Shown one piece after another: positions 32,655 through 43,278 of a DNA stretch of 64,000 nucleotides. Origin of the DNA: Acrasis kona. Taxonomy: Eukaryota > Heterolobosea > Eutetramitea > Acrasida > Acrasidae. The notes under the pieces are model-generated. The model saw only the letters and a list, made by a program, of their open reading frames with translations. It ran no database searches and was not told where the DNA came from. The position numbers and the translations under genes were made by a program. The stretch covers positions 1 through 64,000 of the forward strand of contig JAOPGA020000471.1 of assembly GCA_026419775.2 (NCBI GenBank), written 5' to 3'. Position 1 is the first letter of the stretch. Every line of letters begins with the position of its first letter.

Positions 32655-34004
32655 TTATTTTACATTATCAAATTGAAATTCCTGCATAGTGGGCGCATCA
32701 TCACTGCCATGGAACACCTTTGCAAAATGATGAACATTACCAAGAGGATCATTATTGTGTGCATTTCTATCGTCATAAATACCGAAGAATATATATTTAA
32801 ATCTGCCCTCAAATTTGCCGCTGATGACTCTTTTAAATAACTCTGCAACATGTCTTGGAGGATTAGCGTATGCTCCACACCCAAGAGCGGATAACACCAC
32901 GCTATCATGACCATTATCTAAAGCCATTTGAAGAATACACTCCATCTTTCTGGTGACACATTTTGCTAATTTTGGACCAAAACAAATGGAGTCACCTTTG
33001 GATTCTACTGGTGGATTTGCATATGCACAAGAGACAATCATTGACATGGATTGTGGTTCCTTCAAGAACGCATAGCCATTTTTGGAAGACTCCCTGGCCA
33101 CAATACAAGTAGGTACATACACGCCGCCATATTCTGGTAACGGGTATCCCCATGAGCGCTCTTCATCCAAGAGATATGGATCTTCAAGACACATGAACAG
33201 ATTTGTCCTTCTACAAATGTCCTCCTCTTGAGCGCTTGAACCTTTTCTGTAACCGCCGCCAGGATGACTTTGACTAGCCATGATTAGCATTGCAGGATTA
33301 CACTTGAGGTTCTTCTTGATGTGTAGTGCCAGCTCAAGACAGTCACCTTTAATGACTTGAATCACAGTTTTGTATGTTTTTATGTTTTCAAGTGGTTGTT
33401 GGGAATCATCGTCGTCAGAGTCAGAATCGTCTTGGATTCTCCTCGACTTTGATTTTTTCTTTTTTGTAACAGCATATTTAGATGGTTGATTGGATTGTTC
33501 GAAGCGAACAAACTTTGAGCTTTTTATTGATTGTAAAAGTACTTTTTTACTTAATTGAACAAGAGATACATCCTTGAGCACGCTATTGTCATCAACCGCT
33601 TCTTCTTCTCTTTGCTCTTCTTCATCATTTATATCTCCATATTCTTGTTCTGACCAATTTGCATGAGTAGTGGCGTCGATGGTTGTGGAGGGGTCAATGT
33701 ATTGATACCTACCTCTAAACATGGCACAAATTGTTCCCACCTGGACGATCTTAAGTAGAGCTCTTCTCCTGTTGACGTCGTTGGCGTACTCATTGTGAAA
33801 ATAGTTGGCCCATTCCTGCGGTATGAATACATGCCTTGTGATTACATTTAAAAGACTTCCACTATTTTGCTTCTTGGAGAACTTTTCGCAGTCTATATAG
33901 ATCTGCACGGGACAAGGTAAATTCTTGCTAGAATTTCTAGCATTTGTCAGCGATGTACTTGTAATTCCGAAGGGAGCACTTGGCATCCCTCTTCTTGTCC
34001 TCAT
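32655..34004 (-). CDS. bacterial-type poly(ADP-ribose) glycohydrolase
   Basis: 449 residues, single exon. The C-terminal half is a macrodomain of the microbial PARG type: the loop PGGGYRKGSSAQEEDICRR carries the catalytic tandem Glu. Also visible are GVYVPTCIVARES and VLSALGCGAYANPPRHVA. It would cleave poly(ADP-ribose). The N-terminal ~200 residues include RRALLKIVQVGTICAM and an acidic/basic linker (KKKKSKSRR, DDSDSDDDDS), which may give nuclear targeting. Canonical animal PARG uses a different, longer fold extension. Confidence 0.9.
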   Translation of the reverse strand: MRTRRGMPSAPFGITSTSLTNARNSSKNLPCPVQIYIDCEKFSKKQNSGSLLNVITRHVFIPQEWANYFHNEYANDVNRRRALLKIVQVGTICAMFRGRYQYIDPSTTIDATTHANWSEQEYGDINDEEEQREEEAVDDNSVLKDVSLVQLSKKVLLQSIKSSKFVRFEQSNQPSKYAVTKKKKSKSRRIQDDSDSDDDDSQQPLENIKTYKTVIQVIKGDCLELALHIKKNLKCNPAMLIMASQSHPGGGYRKGSSAQEEDICRRTNLFMCLEDPYLLDEERSWGYPLPEYGGVYVPTCIVARESSKNGYAFLKEPQSMSMIVSCAYANPPVESKGDSICFGPKLAKCVTRKMECILQMALDNGHDSVVLSALGCGAYANPPRHVAELFKRVISGKFEGRFKYIFFGIYDDRNAHNNDPLGNVHHFAKVFHGSDDAPTMQEFQFDNVK

Positions 34005-34106
34005 GTTGGTTGATACTTACAATAAATTGAAAACAAGTTGATCTCTCCTTTTGAAAAAAGAAAGCAGGGATTTGAATTATGTTATAATTTATTGTGGGTT
34101 TACATT

Positions 34107-34553
34107 TCAAAGTTCTGCTTCATCATCAATACCCTCCCAAAGATCGTCGTCTGAGTCCCAACCAAACAGCTCAACTTCAAAGATTAATGTTGCACCTGGG
34201 GGTATGTCGGAACCTGCTCCATGACTACCGTACGCATAATCTGATGTTAGTGTAAATATTGAGGTTTCTCCTTTTTTCATTGATGCCACTCCAATGTCCC
34301 ATCCTTTAATAACTTGCCCTACGCCAAGACTAAACTCAAAACGTTCGCCTCTTTTTCTGCTTGAATCAAAAAGTTTGCCGTTTGGCAATGTCCCAACATA
34401 ATGTACACTGACTTGTGATCCAGGTGGAGGAGATGGACCCTTTCCCTCTATGACTACTTTTTTCAATACTCCGCCATCTTTTGTTAGATCAACCTCCTGG
34501 CAGAACACTAGCGTGGCGAGTAAACAAAGACAAACAATGTGGGTGAGTTTCAT
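34107..34553 (-). CDS. secretory-pathway FKBP-type peptidyl-prolyl isomerase
   Basis: 148 residues. The signal peptide is MKLTHIVCLCLLATLVFC, followed by one FKBP domain (about 25-132) with the active-site pattern VHYVGTLPNGKLFDSS, GQVIKGWDIG and YAYGSHGAGSDIPPGATLIFEVEL. A short acidic tail (DSDDDLWEGIDDEAEL) follows. There is no KDEL-type retention signal, so secretion or retention by partners is possible. It catalyses cis-trans prolyl isomerisation in protein folding. Confidence 0.95.
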   Translation of the reverse strand: MKLTHIVCLCLLATLVFCQEVDLTKDGGVLKKVVIEGKGPSPPPGSQVSVHYVGTLPNGKLFDSSRKRGERFEFSLGVGQVIKGWDIGVASMKKGETSIFTLTSDYAYGSHGAGSDIPPGATLIFEVELFGWDSDDDLWEGIDDEAEL

Positions 34554-34708
34554 ACTATTTTTAAATAATTGTAATCACCATGTCTCAAATTTATTATTAA
34601 CCTGAACATGATGTCTATGGTGATTATCAACATAGTACAGAAACACATTGGTTGAAACAAACGAATATAACAAGAACAAGTACATCAAGATTTTAAAATG
34701 AGTACACT

Positions 34709-35427
34709 TTAATCAAATCTTGCTCTAACATATTTCTCCCATCTTTCACTTGTTGATCTTTTTAATATCTCTTTTTTCCATTCCGGCTTGTATCCGAAGA
34801 GGTCCATGTAAACGGTCCGTAGAGATACATAATACGGGGTGATGAGAACAGCTTCAAATGGTGAAAAGGCAGGAGTTGATTTCTCTACGCATTCAAGTCG
34901 GATTTGGTTTTATAAATTACTTACCAGTTGCATAATGTCCGAGTCCAAGAAGTACAATTCCATCAAAAAACAGAATGGCGAAGGAGCATAAAACTAGAGA
35001 TGCTGTTCCAATTGGATACTTTGATGTAATGTACAGTGAAAGTATGTATGTCACCAACATTTGAATAGAAAGGACCCATGTGGAGCGCACATCTACAGAC
35101 AAAACAAACATTGTACAGAATATCCACCACACTAGACCAAGGTGAACCAACCACGAATAGTTAAATACGAGACCAACAAGTCCCTCCAATGAAAGTAGGA
35201 TACCAAGAGTAAACGGTATGGTAAATATAAAGTGACTCCATAGTGTTATTGGCTTCTGATGGAAGTAGTTTGAAAATGCCATAATGTCCTGAATTTTAGG
35301 TTAAATTGGGGTAAAACCTGCATCATACCTCTATATCGGCGCATTCCTTATGAAATGATCGCCTAATAAAAGACATTATTGGTACAAGTGCGTGAACGGG
35401 TTCGCCGTATTTCTTCTCATCCAACAT
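34709..35427 (-). CDS. Mpo1-like (DUF962) membrane protein
   Basis: Three exons (introns 35289-35328 and 34885-34924, both 40 nt) give 212 residues. The N-terminus MLDEKKYGEPVHALVPIMSF precedes SNYFHQKPITLWSHFIFTIP, then about four to five hydrophobic segments, then GHYATEKSTPAFSPFEAVLITPYYV. The conserved His and Glu positions match the Mpo1/YGL010w family, ER-membrane iron dioxygenases that alpha-oxidise 2-hydroxy fatty acids from phytosphingosine breakdown. A serine palmitoyltransferase subunit lies in the same window, but no direct link is shown. Confidence 0.8.
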
Positions 35428-35601
35428 GTTTCGGAATTCGTCTTGTTTAAAGTAGAAGAATAATTGTAAAAACTCCGTTTAAGCTATTATTACCACTATT
35501 TCACAAGAAACCGGTCGAATTGCACTACTCGGTATTCCGTTGTTCACTAATAGACCGCCATGACATAAAAGGAGTATTATTGCCGTGAATAATTAACAAT
35601 C

Positions 35602-36678
35602 ATGGCCAAACAAACAATATTGGACTACATTACGCATCGTCGCATTCGTATTGTAGATGCAAAGTTTCCAGATTCACTACCACCAGAGAAGGAGGGCAGC
35701 ATTATACAAGGACTATGTGCTCATTTATTACCGATGCTAGTTTACCTTTTATTAATTCAATACAACACACAAACACCACTCATGTCTTTTGGACTTGGAG
35801 TCACGGTAATGCTTTTGTGGCTAATTATCATTCTATACTATGAACAAATGGAACCTGCTGCTGACCTTCCATCCCTTTCCTTCGCAGATGTATGGCGTGG
35901 AGCCATACTACTTTTTGTCACGGGCGTCATCACTGGGTGTCTTGTTGTTTATTTGTCATATCAATGTGGACTAATGGTAGAGAAGGCCATTGGTGGTTTC
36001 TCAAAGTCCAAAAGGTCTTTCGATTGGTGGTTTATCGCTTTTGCAGCCTTGTTTGATGATTTTATTTATTACTGCTATCATCGTTTCTTAAGTCATCAAA
36101 TAAAGTCATGGGCTTCATTTTTCCAAAAAATTCATTTACCGCATCATGCAGTCGTGTGTTTAGATTTTTGGAGAGGAAATTTATCGACTGTGTGGGATAC
36201 TGCAGTATTTGGATTTCAACTTTCTTTTGGTTTTATTTCTGTTATTTATGGGATGAACCTCGAGGCTACGCTTGTGTCCTATTTTTTAGTTTTAATGTTC
36301 CAGGCTACACATCATGCGAACCATACTTTCAATATCGGTAGACTTCGATACTTTTTGGTGGACAACCATGCTCATAAATTACACCATTGTCCATGGGGCA
36401 GTCACATTAACTTTGGTGCTTGCTTTTCTTGTTGGGATTTGTGCCTTGGTACTTTTTATGAAAATTGGGAGATTGGAACCAATTATGCTCAACTGCATAA
36501 AATACCTTTAAACGTGAGGCCAATGTCAAGAAACTTGGACAAGGGCACAGTTTTTACACTGTCTCTCCTGGTTTTCTTCTTTTTGTGCCCAATGTACTTT
36601 ACGCCCTTCTATACGAGCGTAGTGACTGGCGCTTTATTATGCTTTGCTGTAGCTGTTGCCGTGAGATCTGACATATAA
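35602..36678 (+). CDS. fatty acid hydroxylase superfamily membrane enzyme
   Basis: 358 residues, single exon. Several TM segments flank the eight-histidine di-iron signature: YHRFLSH (HxxxH), HLPHH (HxxHH), THHANH and HAHKLHH. This is the sterol desaturase/C4-hydroxylase superfamily, acting on sterols, sphingolipids or alkylglycerols at the ER. The substrate cannot be assigned. It lies 174 bp from the divergent Mpo1-like gene. Confidence 0.9.
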   Translation: MAKQTILDYITHRRIRIVDAKFPDSLPPEKEGSIIQGLCAHLLPMLVYLLLIQYNTQTPLMSFGLGVTVMLLWLIIILYYEQMEPAADLPSLSFADVWRGAILLFVTGVITGCLVVYLSYQCGLMVEKAIGGFSKSKRSFDWWFIAFAALFDDFIYYCYHRFLSHQIKSWASFFQKIHLPHHAVVCLDFWRGNLSTVWDTAVFGFQLSFGFISVIYGMNLEATLVSYFLVLMFQATHHANHTFNIGRLRYFLVDNHAHKLHHCPWGSHINFGACFSCWDLCLGTFYENWEIGTNYAQLHKIPLNVRPMSRNLDKGTVFTLSLLVFFFLCPMYFTPFYTSVVTGALLCFAVAVAVRSDI

Positions 36679-36700
36679 CTCATTCTCATTGTTAATTAGG

Positions 36701-37055
36701 TTAAAATAAATTCGAGTTTAGTATATTCTCTTCATCACCCTGTACTTTCCGTGGAGTTGATGTGATCTAAAACGAGTGGTTAGGATACTTCGATATAACA
36801 CTACTTACTCCTCTACTGCCATAAATGTGGCCATCGTTCTACGGCCAGATTGTGATGTATACCTATCAATACCATGCCAACAAAGTCGAAGGGCAAATCT
36901 TTCTGATTCTTTGCCAACATTTTAGACATTACAATATCGTAAAAGTTTGGAACCAGCTGCTCACTATAATTTATATCAAGACGAAAAATAAAAAGAATGT
37001 CATGAACAACCGAAATTATATCATCCTTTTTATTTTTCTCTCCCCTTGCGACCAC
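36701..37055 (-). CDS. hypothetical small gene or fragment with two introns
   Basis: A coding-like exon (IISVVHDILFIFRLDINYS ... DLPFDFVGM) joins across a 34-nt intron (36839-36872) and a 42-nt intron (36767-36808, with CCTAAC and TTTTAG) to a C-terminus ending DEENILNSNLF. Splice signals are good and phases match. No in-frame ATG precedes the first exon, so the start is missing, mis-sequenced or the gene is broken. An ATG in the adjacent frame upstream would fit if one base differed in the A-rich run near 37030. Family unknown. Confidence 0.35.
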
Positions 37056-37119
37056 AATATATTTGTATATTCATTTTTATGCACATTTATATTTAAAAAG
37101 TAACTGTTTATTTGACTCG

Positions 37120-38070
37120 TTAATGAGGCACTATTTGGTCACAGTTCTGCATCTTATAGTGCCTACAAGCACGTTGGAATATTTCAGTAGGGTTTGGTGC
37201 CTTTACTTTTGGTTGTTCTTGTAATGCCCACAACATTACCCCATTGCCACCATGGTCATCCATGTACGACAGCAAGTGATCAACCTCATTCATGGAAATT
37301 ACATGTTTACCCCATGACTCTGGTGGTATTTCGATTCCGATGCATAATTCTCCCTTGTACAATTGGCGGTAAGCATCATAACCTTGTGTAATGTTGTAGA
37401 CAAGATCGGCATCGTAACTCATAATGTAGATGCTGTCCAAGAGGCTACCAACTTGCCTCAAAGGGTTGATAAATGCTCCATAAGAGTCACCACCAATTGG
37501 TGGGCTTCTTCCAGCAGGATACTTCTCCCAGCCATAAGGACCAGTCGACCAGCCTGCTGCTGTCAACTTTTTATTTCTTGGGAGTGTATCTCTGTAGTTC
37601 TTAATCAGGTTGGTGAACTCCTTATCAGATGGGCAACTACCCTTGGTGGTAGTCTCCCATGAGCAGTGGTTGTTGCGGGGCTCATAGTCAATGTCAATTC
37701 CATCTAATCCAAGATCGTTCACAAGATGAACAGCCGCTTGAATATCGGTATTTCTCCAATCGTAATAGCTCGCTCCACCCACTGATAGCTGTACTCTAAC
37801 TTTGGGGTTTTTACTCTTCAACTTTTCCACTGCCCTCTTCACCGCCCAAAAATCAACTGGAAAGTCAAGACCAGTTCCCTCTAGGTTGTTCTTGCCCTTC
37901 CAATACTTGAGGTTTGGAAGAGCGAATGCTAGGTTGATGACTGTTATGTAAGAAGGCATCTCACCAAGGGTGAATTTGCCTTCCCATGATTCATAATATC
38001 CAACAATATGGTTCTCTGCAGAGATGACCCACGCTAACGCGACCAAGGTGAAGAACAAGTTTATCCTCAT
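37120..38070 (-). CDS. secreted GH18 chitinase-like glycosidase
   Basis: 316 residues, single exon. The signal peptide is MRINLFFTLVALAWVISA. The TIM-barrel domain carries SVGGASYYDW (beta3) and the catalytic DGIDIDYEP motif with the general-acid Glu at the end of beta4, then MSYDAD (beta6) and VMLWALQEQ (beta8). It would hydrolyse chitin or related beta-1,4-GlcNAc polymers, perhaps for feeding on fungi or for remodelling a cyst wall. No carbohydrate-binding module is present. Confidence 0.93.
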   Translation of the reverse strand: MRINLFFTLVALAWVISAENHIVGYYESWEGKFTLGEMPSYITVINLAFALPNLKYWKGKNNLEGTGLDFPVDFWAVKRAVEKLKSKNPKVRVQLSVGGASYYDWRNTDIQAAVHLVNDLGLDGIDIDYEPRNNHCSWETTTKGSCPSDKEFTNLIKNYRDTLPRNKKLTAAGWSTGPYGWEKYPAGRSPPIGGDSYGAFINPLRQVGSLLDSIYIMSYDADLVYNITQGYDAYRQLYKGELCIGIEIPPESWGKHVISMNEVDHLLSYMDDHGGNGVMLWALQEQPKVKAPNPTEIFQRACRHYKMQNCDQIVPH

Positions 38071-38468
38071 TTTGATTATAATACCCCGATCTGATTGGTC
38101 GTATCAACTAAAAACCCAACCAATGAGCACTCATCAATAAAAAATCTCGTCCGAGTTTCAAACTTTAATATCCTTCAATTGTATATTCCAGTATTATCTC
38201 AGCAGACTTGAAGGTACGCGATCAAATCATCACTTGATCGCAACTCGAACCAAAATAAACCCCATCATTGTGGTTTTATGTTGAAATGCAATTGTAAACT
38301 TTTTTTTGCAACAAATTTGACTTTGAGACCGCAATTTCGAGAGAGCACAAATGTAAAACATGACAAAATAATAAATACAGATTTATTATAATAAATTCAT
38401 CCTCTCCTTGATACGAAAGGTATTCAACATCAAATGTAAAGCACCACATTTAACTACATGCACGTTAT
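38071..38468. other. intergenic region
   Basis: About 400 bp between the start of the chitinase-like gene and the LRR pseudogene. It may hold the chitinase promoter and further eroded 5' sequence of the pseudogene. No gene or RNA was recognised. Confidence 0.4.
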
Positions 38469-39063
38469 TTGACTCAACTAGAATCTTTGGAAGCCGATGA
38501 CACCCTTGTTACCGATGCGGAACAATCCACATTTACGAATCTTAGGAAATTGAGTGTTTCGAAAAGTCTCGGTGTTACTTGTGACATGTCAAAACTACAG
38601 GATATTAACATTAGTTTCTGTAAAAGAGTAACAGGTGAAGGTTTTGAAACATTACCAAACTAAACATGTCTGAGTGTATCGGTTTCTAATGAGTCGTTAA
38701 GGTTTATTCAGAATGTGCTTTTTTTGAGTTTGAGGCAATGTCGGCAGATTACCGATGTAAGATGATGTCATTTCAAAGTTGTTGACTTGGATATTGCTGA
38801 CTGCAATAGAGTAACTGATGTGGGGATCTGTCATCTTGATAGTGTAAAAACATTAATTATTGATGGGTGCGAAAAGTTGACGGATAAGACAATTTCTTCT
38901 CACGGGTGAGCTTAGAAGGTTAAGTGTTAGGAACTGTGTGAAATTGACCGATGCATGTCTTGACCATCCATAGCATTCGATTCAATGATGTGAGCCACTC
39001 TCAAAAGTCATTAAGAAAGCTTACCTTTAAATCCTCTTGTGATGTTAAAATGTTGAATAAAAG
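38469..39063 (+). pseudogene. leucine-rich-repeat (FBXL-type) pseudogene
   Basis: LRR-CC style repeats are read through several lesions: LRKLSVSKSLGVTCDMS, DINISFCKRVTGEGF, a stop, LRQCRQITDV, a frame change, VVDLDIADCNRVTDVG, TLIIDGCEKLTDK, a frame change, LRRLSVRNCVKLTDACLDH, a stop. The repeat phase and conserved Cys/Asn pattern persist, so this was a real FBXL-like adaptor or similar LRR protein that has died. At least two stops and two frameshifts are present. Confidence 0.85.
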
Positions 39064-39340
39064 TACATGTTTATTATCATCTCAATCATGTATGACAAGA
39101 AGTAAAATGTTTAATCGTTGTCAAAAAAGTTCTTCGCTCCCATTTATCGGCTCCCAATGCAAAACTGCATTTTTCAATGACTTCTTCGGACTCGTTTCGG
39201 CGGAAAACAATCACAAAATTTCAATGCGGGCCCGTGGTAAACCACCAATTCTCCAGCAACTGTGAAATTGTCATCACCGCAAGTTGCATCCTGCTTTATA
39301 ACAACACATCAGTTAATGATCAATTAATAGATCACGCCCA

Positions 39341-41538
39341 ATGACCACAACAGATATACAACTCAATTCACAGGATGAGCACAAATTCACATCAACAATC
39401 GACGGTTCACTTTTAACATATAACTATCTCGTCGTACTATCAGTTCAACAAAATAAAACTGACGACAAAATGAGCTTCGTTTGGACCTCGCTCGACTCGA
39501 CGACCGGAGAAACCACTGATGAAACTAGTGTACACGAGTGTGTGTGTAATTCACTATCTCAGGCACTTCAAAAGGTATGTTTGCAGCACAGTTACTCGCT
39601 ATTAATTTGATCTAGTTCGACCAATACTGCTTCACAACTTTTTTACAAGAAAATAACACTTTTTGTCTTGTAGTACCTGATGCAGAATCAATGCTACGCG
39701 ATTTGATTTTTAAACAAGCGAGTAACGATGGCATCAAGCTCGCAGATCACTACATGCGTTTTTACGATCTGAAACAAAATCACTCTTTCAGTGATGCCAA
39801 CACTAATAGCGACCAACAATCCCTTGTAACGCAGATGGTAGGTTTGATCAAAACCAAATTCTTCGGTACTGCCCCAGTTCCTCCCAAGTCACAAAAAACT
39901 TTATCTGCGTCCAGTAAACCTTGGCAACCACCCACTACAAAAACTGATTCTGTTCAAGAACGCCCACCTCGTAAATATCATCATCCACTGTCGGTAGTTC
40001 GCCTCAGGGGATTACCATGGACAGCAACAGAAGAAGACATTATAACATTTTTTACTGAGCCTCCTATAGTTGAAGGCGATGAACAAAACAAACAACAACA
40101 AGGCCTTCCTAGTCCGAACACCGTCCTGATCTTGATCAACTTTCATGGAAGATCCACAGGAGAGGCTTACGTTGAATGGGTTGACGAAAACAACCCAACC
40201 AGCAACAATGAGGAATTTATATCCACGGCTCAACGAGCGTTGAACGAATATCAAGGAAAACATTTAGGACCTCGCTACATTGAAATATTCCCCGCCAGCA
40301 TCAATGATCTACATATTGCACAACAACTCATGAACAGCAATACTCAACCGCCATTATTACCGCCACAAGTACATTCTATCGTCTCTTCAGTAGTGCCAGC
40401 ATCCTTCCAAATGGAATTAGAGCGCTCATGTGCAGTCAGAGTGAGAGGCATGCCTTTCAACAGCTCAATAGAGGACCTTTTAACATTCTTTGATCCATTA
40501 ACAATGAACGACCCTCATGACTCCATCATTCTCATCACTTCTCCTTTGGACGGTAAATTTATTGGAGAAGCCTTTGTTTTGTTCGATAACGTCATGGACG
40601 CGAACGAGGCGCTCAAATGCTCGTCCAAGCCCTTTTCATCAAAAGGTGTCATGGTTGAAGTTTTCAAAGTTCCGGAACAAGAAGGATCATTTGTGAGAGG
40701 TGTCTTGAATGGAACCATTGCACCGCCACCCTTTATAACGGACATTCCCAACATATCCTACCAAAGAAACCAACCACAACCACATCAGCACTTACATTTT
40801 TCGGATCATGTGGTCAGAGTTAGAGGCTTGCCTTTCTTTTGCGACGAAAATCACATTGCAGAGTTTTTTAGTGGTCTGAACATTTCCAGCGGAGGAATTC
40901 ATTTAATCCTTAACGAAAGTAATGACAAGAGCACAGGAGAGGCTTTGGTTGAGTTTACATCGGAACAAGACGTAGAGAGTGCACTCAAGAGACACAGACA
41001 AATGATTGGAAAGAGGTACATTGAAGTGTTTAAAAGTAATAAAAAAGAACAAGATAGTAATTCCAATTCCGAAGATGATGTGTGTGAGGACAAGAGGAGA
41101 ATGTCCTATCATAATAAAATGTTGAACGGGATGCCTTCTGGTATTGAGGGTTTTGTTGCTCCTAATTTTATTCCAATGATCGGCTATCATCATAGTTATC
41201 CACAGCAATATCATGTTCAGTATCCGCCTCAAAGATCTTATAAACCGCATACCGTCTTCTTTGAATATGGCGAAAGCACAGTTAGGGTGAGGGGGTTGCC
41301 TTTTACAAGCACAAACCAGGATATCTTTAAATTCTTTGAGGGATTCAAATTATCCAATGAAGACGTTCAGATGAGATTTGATTCCAACGGAAGAAAGAAC
41401 GGAGAGGCTTATTTGAATTTTGAGAGTGCTGAAGAAGCGAAAAGAGCTGTTGAGGAGAGAAACCGATGCAATATGGGCTCTCGTTATATTGAATTATTTT
41501 TGTTGGGAAAGAGAACCACAACAGTAGATAAAGTATAA
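39341..41538 (+). CDS. ESRP/Fusilli-like RNA-binding protein, four RRMs
   Basis: Two exons (intron 39575-39615, 41 nt) encode 718 residues. The N-terminal ~130 residues (YNYLVVLSVQQNKTDDKMSF ... FCLVVPDAESMLRDLI) match the DnaQ-like domain found at the start of animal ESRPs. Four RRMs of the hnRNP F/H-ESRP type follow. Their starts read VVRLRGLPWTATEEDI (about 208), VRVRGMPFNSSIEDL (about 350), VVRVRGLPFFCDENHI (about 475) and VRVRGLPFTSTNQDI (about 630), and their ends read GxRYIE.F. It likely binds G-rich RNA and influences splicing. Confidence 0.87.
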
Positions 41539-41579
41539 TTGTAATTATCGTATTTCTTTCTGTTTGTAAACACAATAAC

Positions 41580-42337
41580 ATGTCAAACTCGGGCGATGTA
41601 GACTACTCCTCTGGATTGTTTGACTCGTACGAACAGGACTTTATAGAACTATCCGATAACATTAGAGATAATATCATTGGCATTCCTAGATGTTATGGAG
41701 GTGAGTTTAATGCCCCACACTTGCCATCTAATCACTAACAGAGGAGAGGATGTCACTGATGAGGAAGTTAACAAAACAAATGGAGATGATTGATAGATGT
41801 ATTAGAAACATGGACGTTGTTGTCAATTCAAACGAAATAACAGATAGAAAAAAATTAAAAGCAATCAAAGAACGCATGCAAGAGTACAACTTGGAACATG
41901 CTGGGTTAAAAAAAGATTTTGTTGAAGTAAAAAAGAACATTGACTCGTACGATAAGAAGGCTCTTCTAGGTGACGACGATTACGAAGACTACGACAGAAG
42001 TTATACAGAGTATGGGGATAGCAGAGGACAGAAAATTGCCGAGGAGACAAAAAGACTTTTGGATAGTGGGTCGGAGTCACTGGACCGCACCTTGAGGAAC
42101 ATTTCCGACATTGAGAACCAAGGGACTGAAATTCTGAGTGAGTTGGGTCAGCAGCGGGAACAAATAATGGGTACCAAAAAGAGACTATCCGACGTAAATG
42201 AAGACCTGAGAACAAGTAAGAGCATACTCAGCAGGATGGAGTGGAGGAACATGTACAGCAAAATCATTGTGGTAATCATCATACTAATATTACTTGGGTC
42301 TATCGGACTCTTCTTGTACTTTCAATTTAGATCATAA
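41580..42337 (+). CDS. VTI1: Vti1-family Qb-SNARE
   Basis: Two exons (intron 41701-41741, 41 nt, CACTAAC then AG) give 238 residues. An N-terminal three-helix domain (FDSYEQDFIELSDNI ... VEVKKNID) precedes a Qb SNARE helix (LDRTLRNISDIENQGTEIL), then LGQQREQI with the zero-layer Gln, and a C-terminal anchor (IIVVIIILILLGSIGLFLYF). It would act in Golgi-endosome-vacuole membrane fusion. The start ATG at 41580 is the only one that keeps the helix intact. Confidence 0.9.
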
Positions 42338-42394
42338 AAATTTCTTTTATTTTACATGTTGTTTGTTGATTTAATTAATGCTTAGTGATGGTTT

Positions 42395-42955
42395 TTAGTT
42401 TTTATCTTGCAACCCTAAACTACGCTCTTTACGGCAATCAAATAAATGTCTTGAGAGTATGTAGGGCATTTCATTGCTGATACTAACACAAACCTCCTCA
42501 TGAGAGCAAATCCTCATAAGTCTTTCGAATAGCTTTCTCTGCTCTTCCTTGATCGCCTCCAACGTGGAGTCTTGAAAGCGACTTTGCATCGTTGAGAATC
42601 TCTTTTAAACAGTTTTAGCAAAACAGACCTGTTTATATATTCTTGTGATTTCTTTATTTCCCTGAAGATTCGAAGCGGTTTTAGTTAAATTTGATGAGTT
42701 AGCCTTTCCTTTTCTCCTTTGACCTTCCGATAAAGCAATTTTTACAAATTGAGGAGATTCTGTGAGCTGTTTCAAAATCGTAAATAAGAAGTCCCTTAGG
42801 AAGACTCTATATATACCCTCCGATCTCGATATAAAACTTAAGTAACTAGGGAGTCCCTCCAAATCATAAATTTTAAAATTATAAACAAACACACTTTTAT
42901 TTTTGGAACAGAACGTCAGAGAATATTTTATAAAAACACCACTCTGAGTTGCCAT
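42395..42955 (-). CDS. hypothetical protein with candidate 27-nt intron
   Basis: Two ORFs (42605-42955 and 42395-42589) sit 15 bp apart on the same strand. Removing GTCTGT...AAAAG at 42602-42628 (27 nt, containing GCTAAAAC) fuses them in frame into 177 residues, with the junction reading IYKQRFSTMQSRFQ. The helical, charged C-terminus continues smoothly (EAIKEEQRKLFERLMRI). Without that intron they would be two tiny proteins. Family unknown. The start codon overlaps that of the opposite gene on CATG. Confidence 0.55.
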
Positions 42956-43278
42956 GTATCACAAAATGGACAATTTTACAGACATAGTTATTAAACAACA
43001 CCGCGTCTATACTAGCGATGAGATATTCTCAGCAATTAAGTACGTTATTATTTTACTACTACTAAATAGTTAGGTTATACCGAAAAGAGTTAGCAAAAAC
43101 TATAGTCGTTACTGAAGAACAAAGAAACATCTACCAAAGAAACACTTTAGTTGGTGTCGAAGACCAAGATGAAGATGAATGGGACTTGATGAGCGATGAG
43201 GACGAATATGAACAAGATGAGGATGAAGGGGGTCATGAAATAATCATATCTTCTGAGTTAGCTTCATTTATTGAATAA
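42954..43278 (+). CDS. small acidic hypothetical protein
   Basis: Two exons separated by a 34-nt intron (43040-43073; GTACGT..TTAG with ACTAAAT) give 96 residues. The N-terminal part is helical and charged (IKLYRKELAKTIVVTEEQRN), then a very acidic stretch (EDQDEDEWDLMSDEDEYEQDEDEGG) and a hydrophobic end. No family recognised. The first ATG shares its CATG with the opposite gene's start; Met5 (42966) is an alternative. TAA lies inside AATAAA. Both halves lie below ordinary ORF cut-offs. Confidence 0.65.

Noticed and set aside
40012-40263. Minus-strand ORFs within the RRM gene
   Set aside because: Shadows of the ESRP-like coding sequence.
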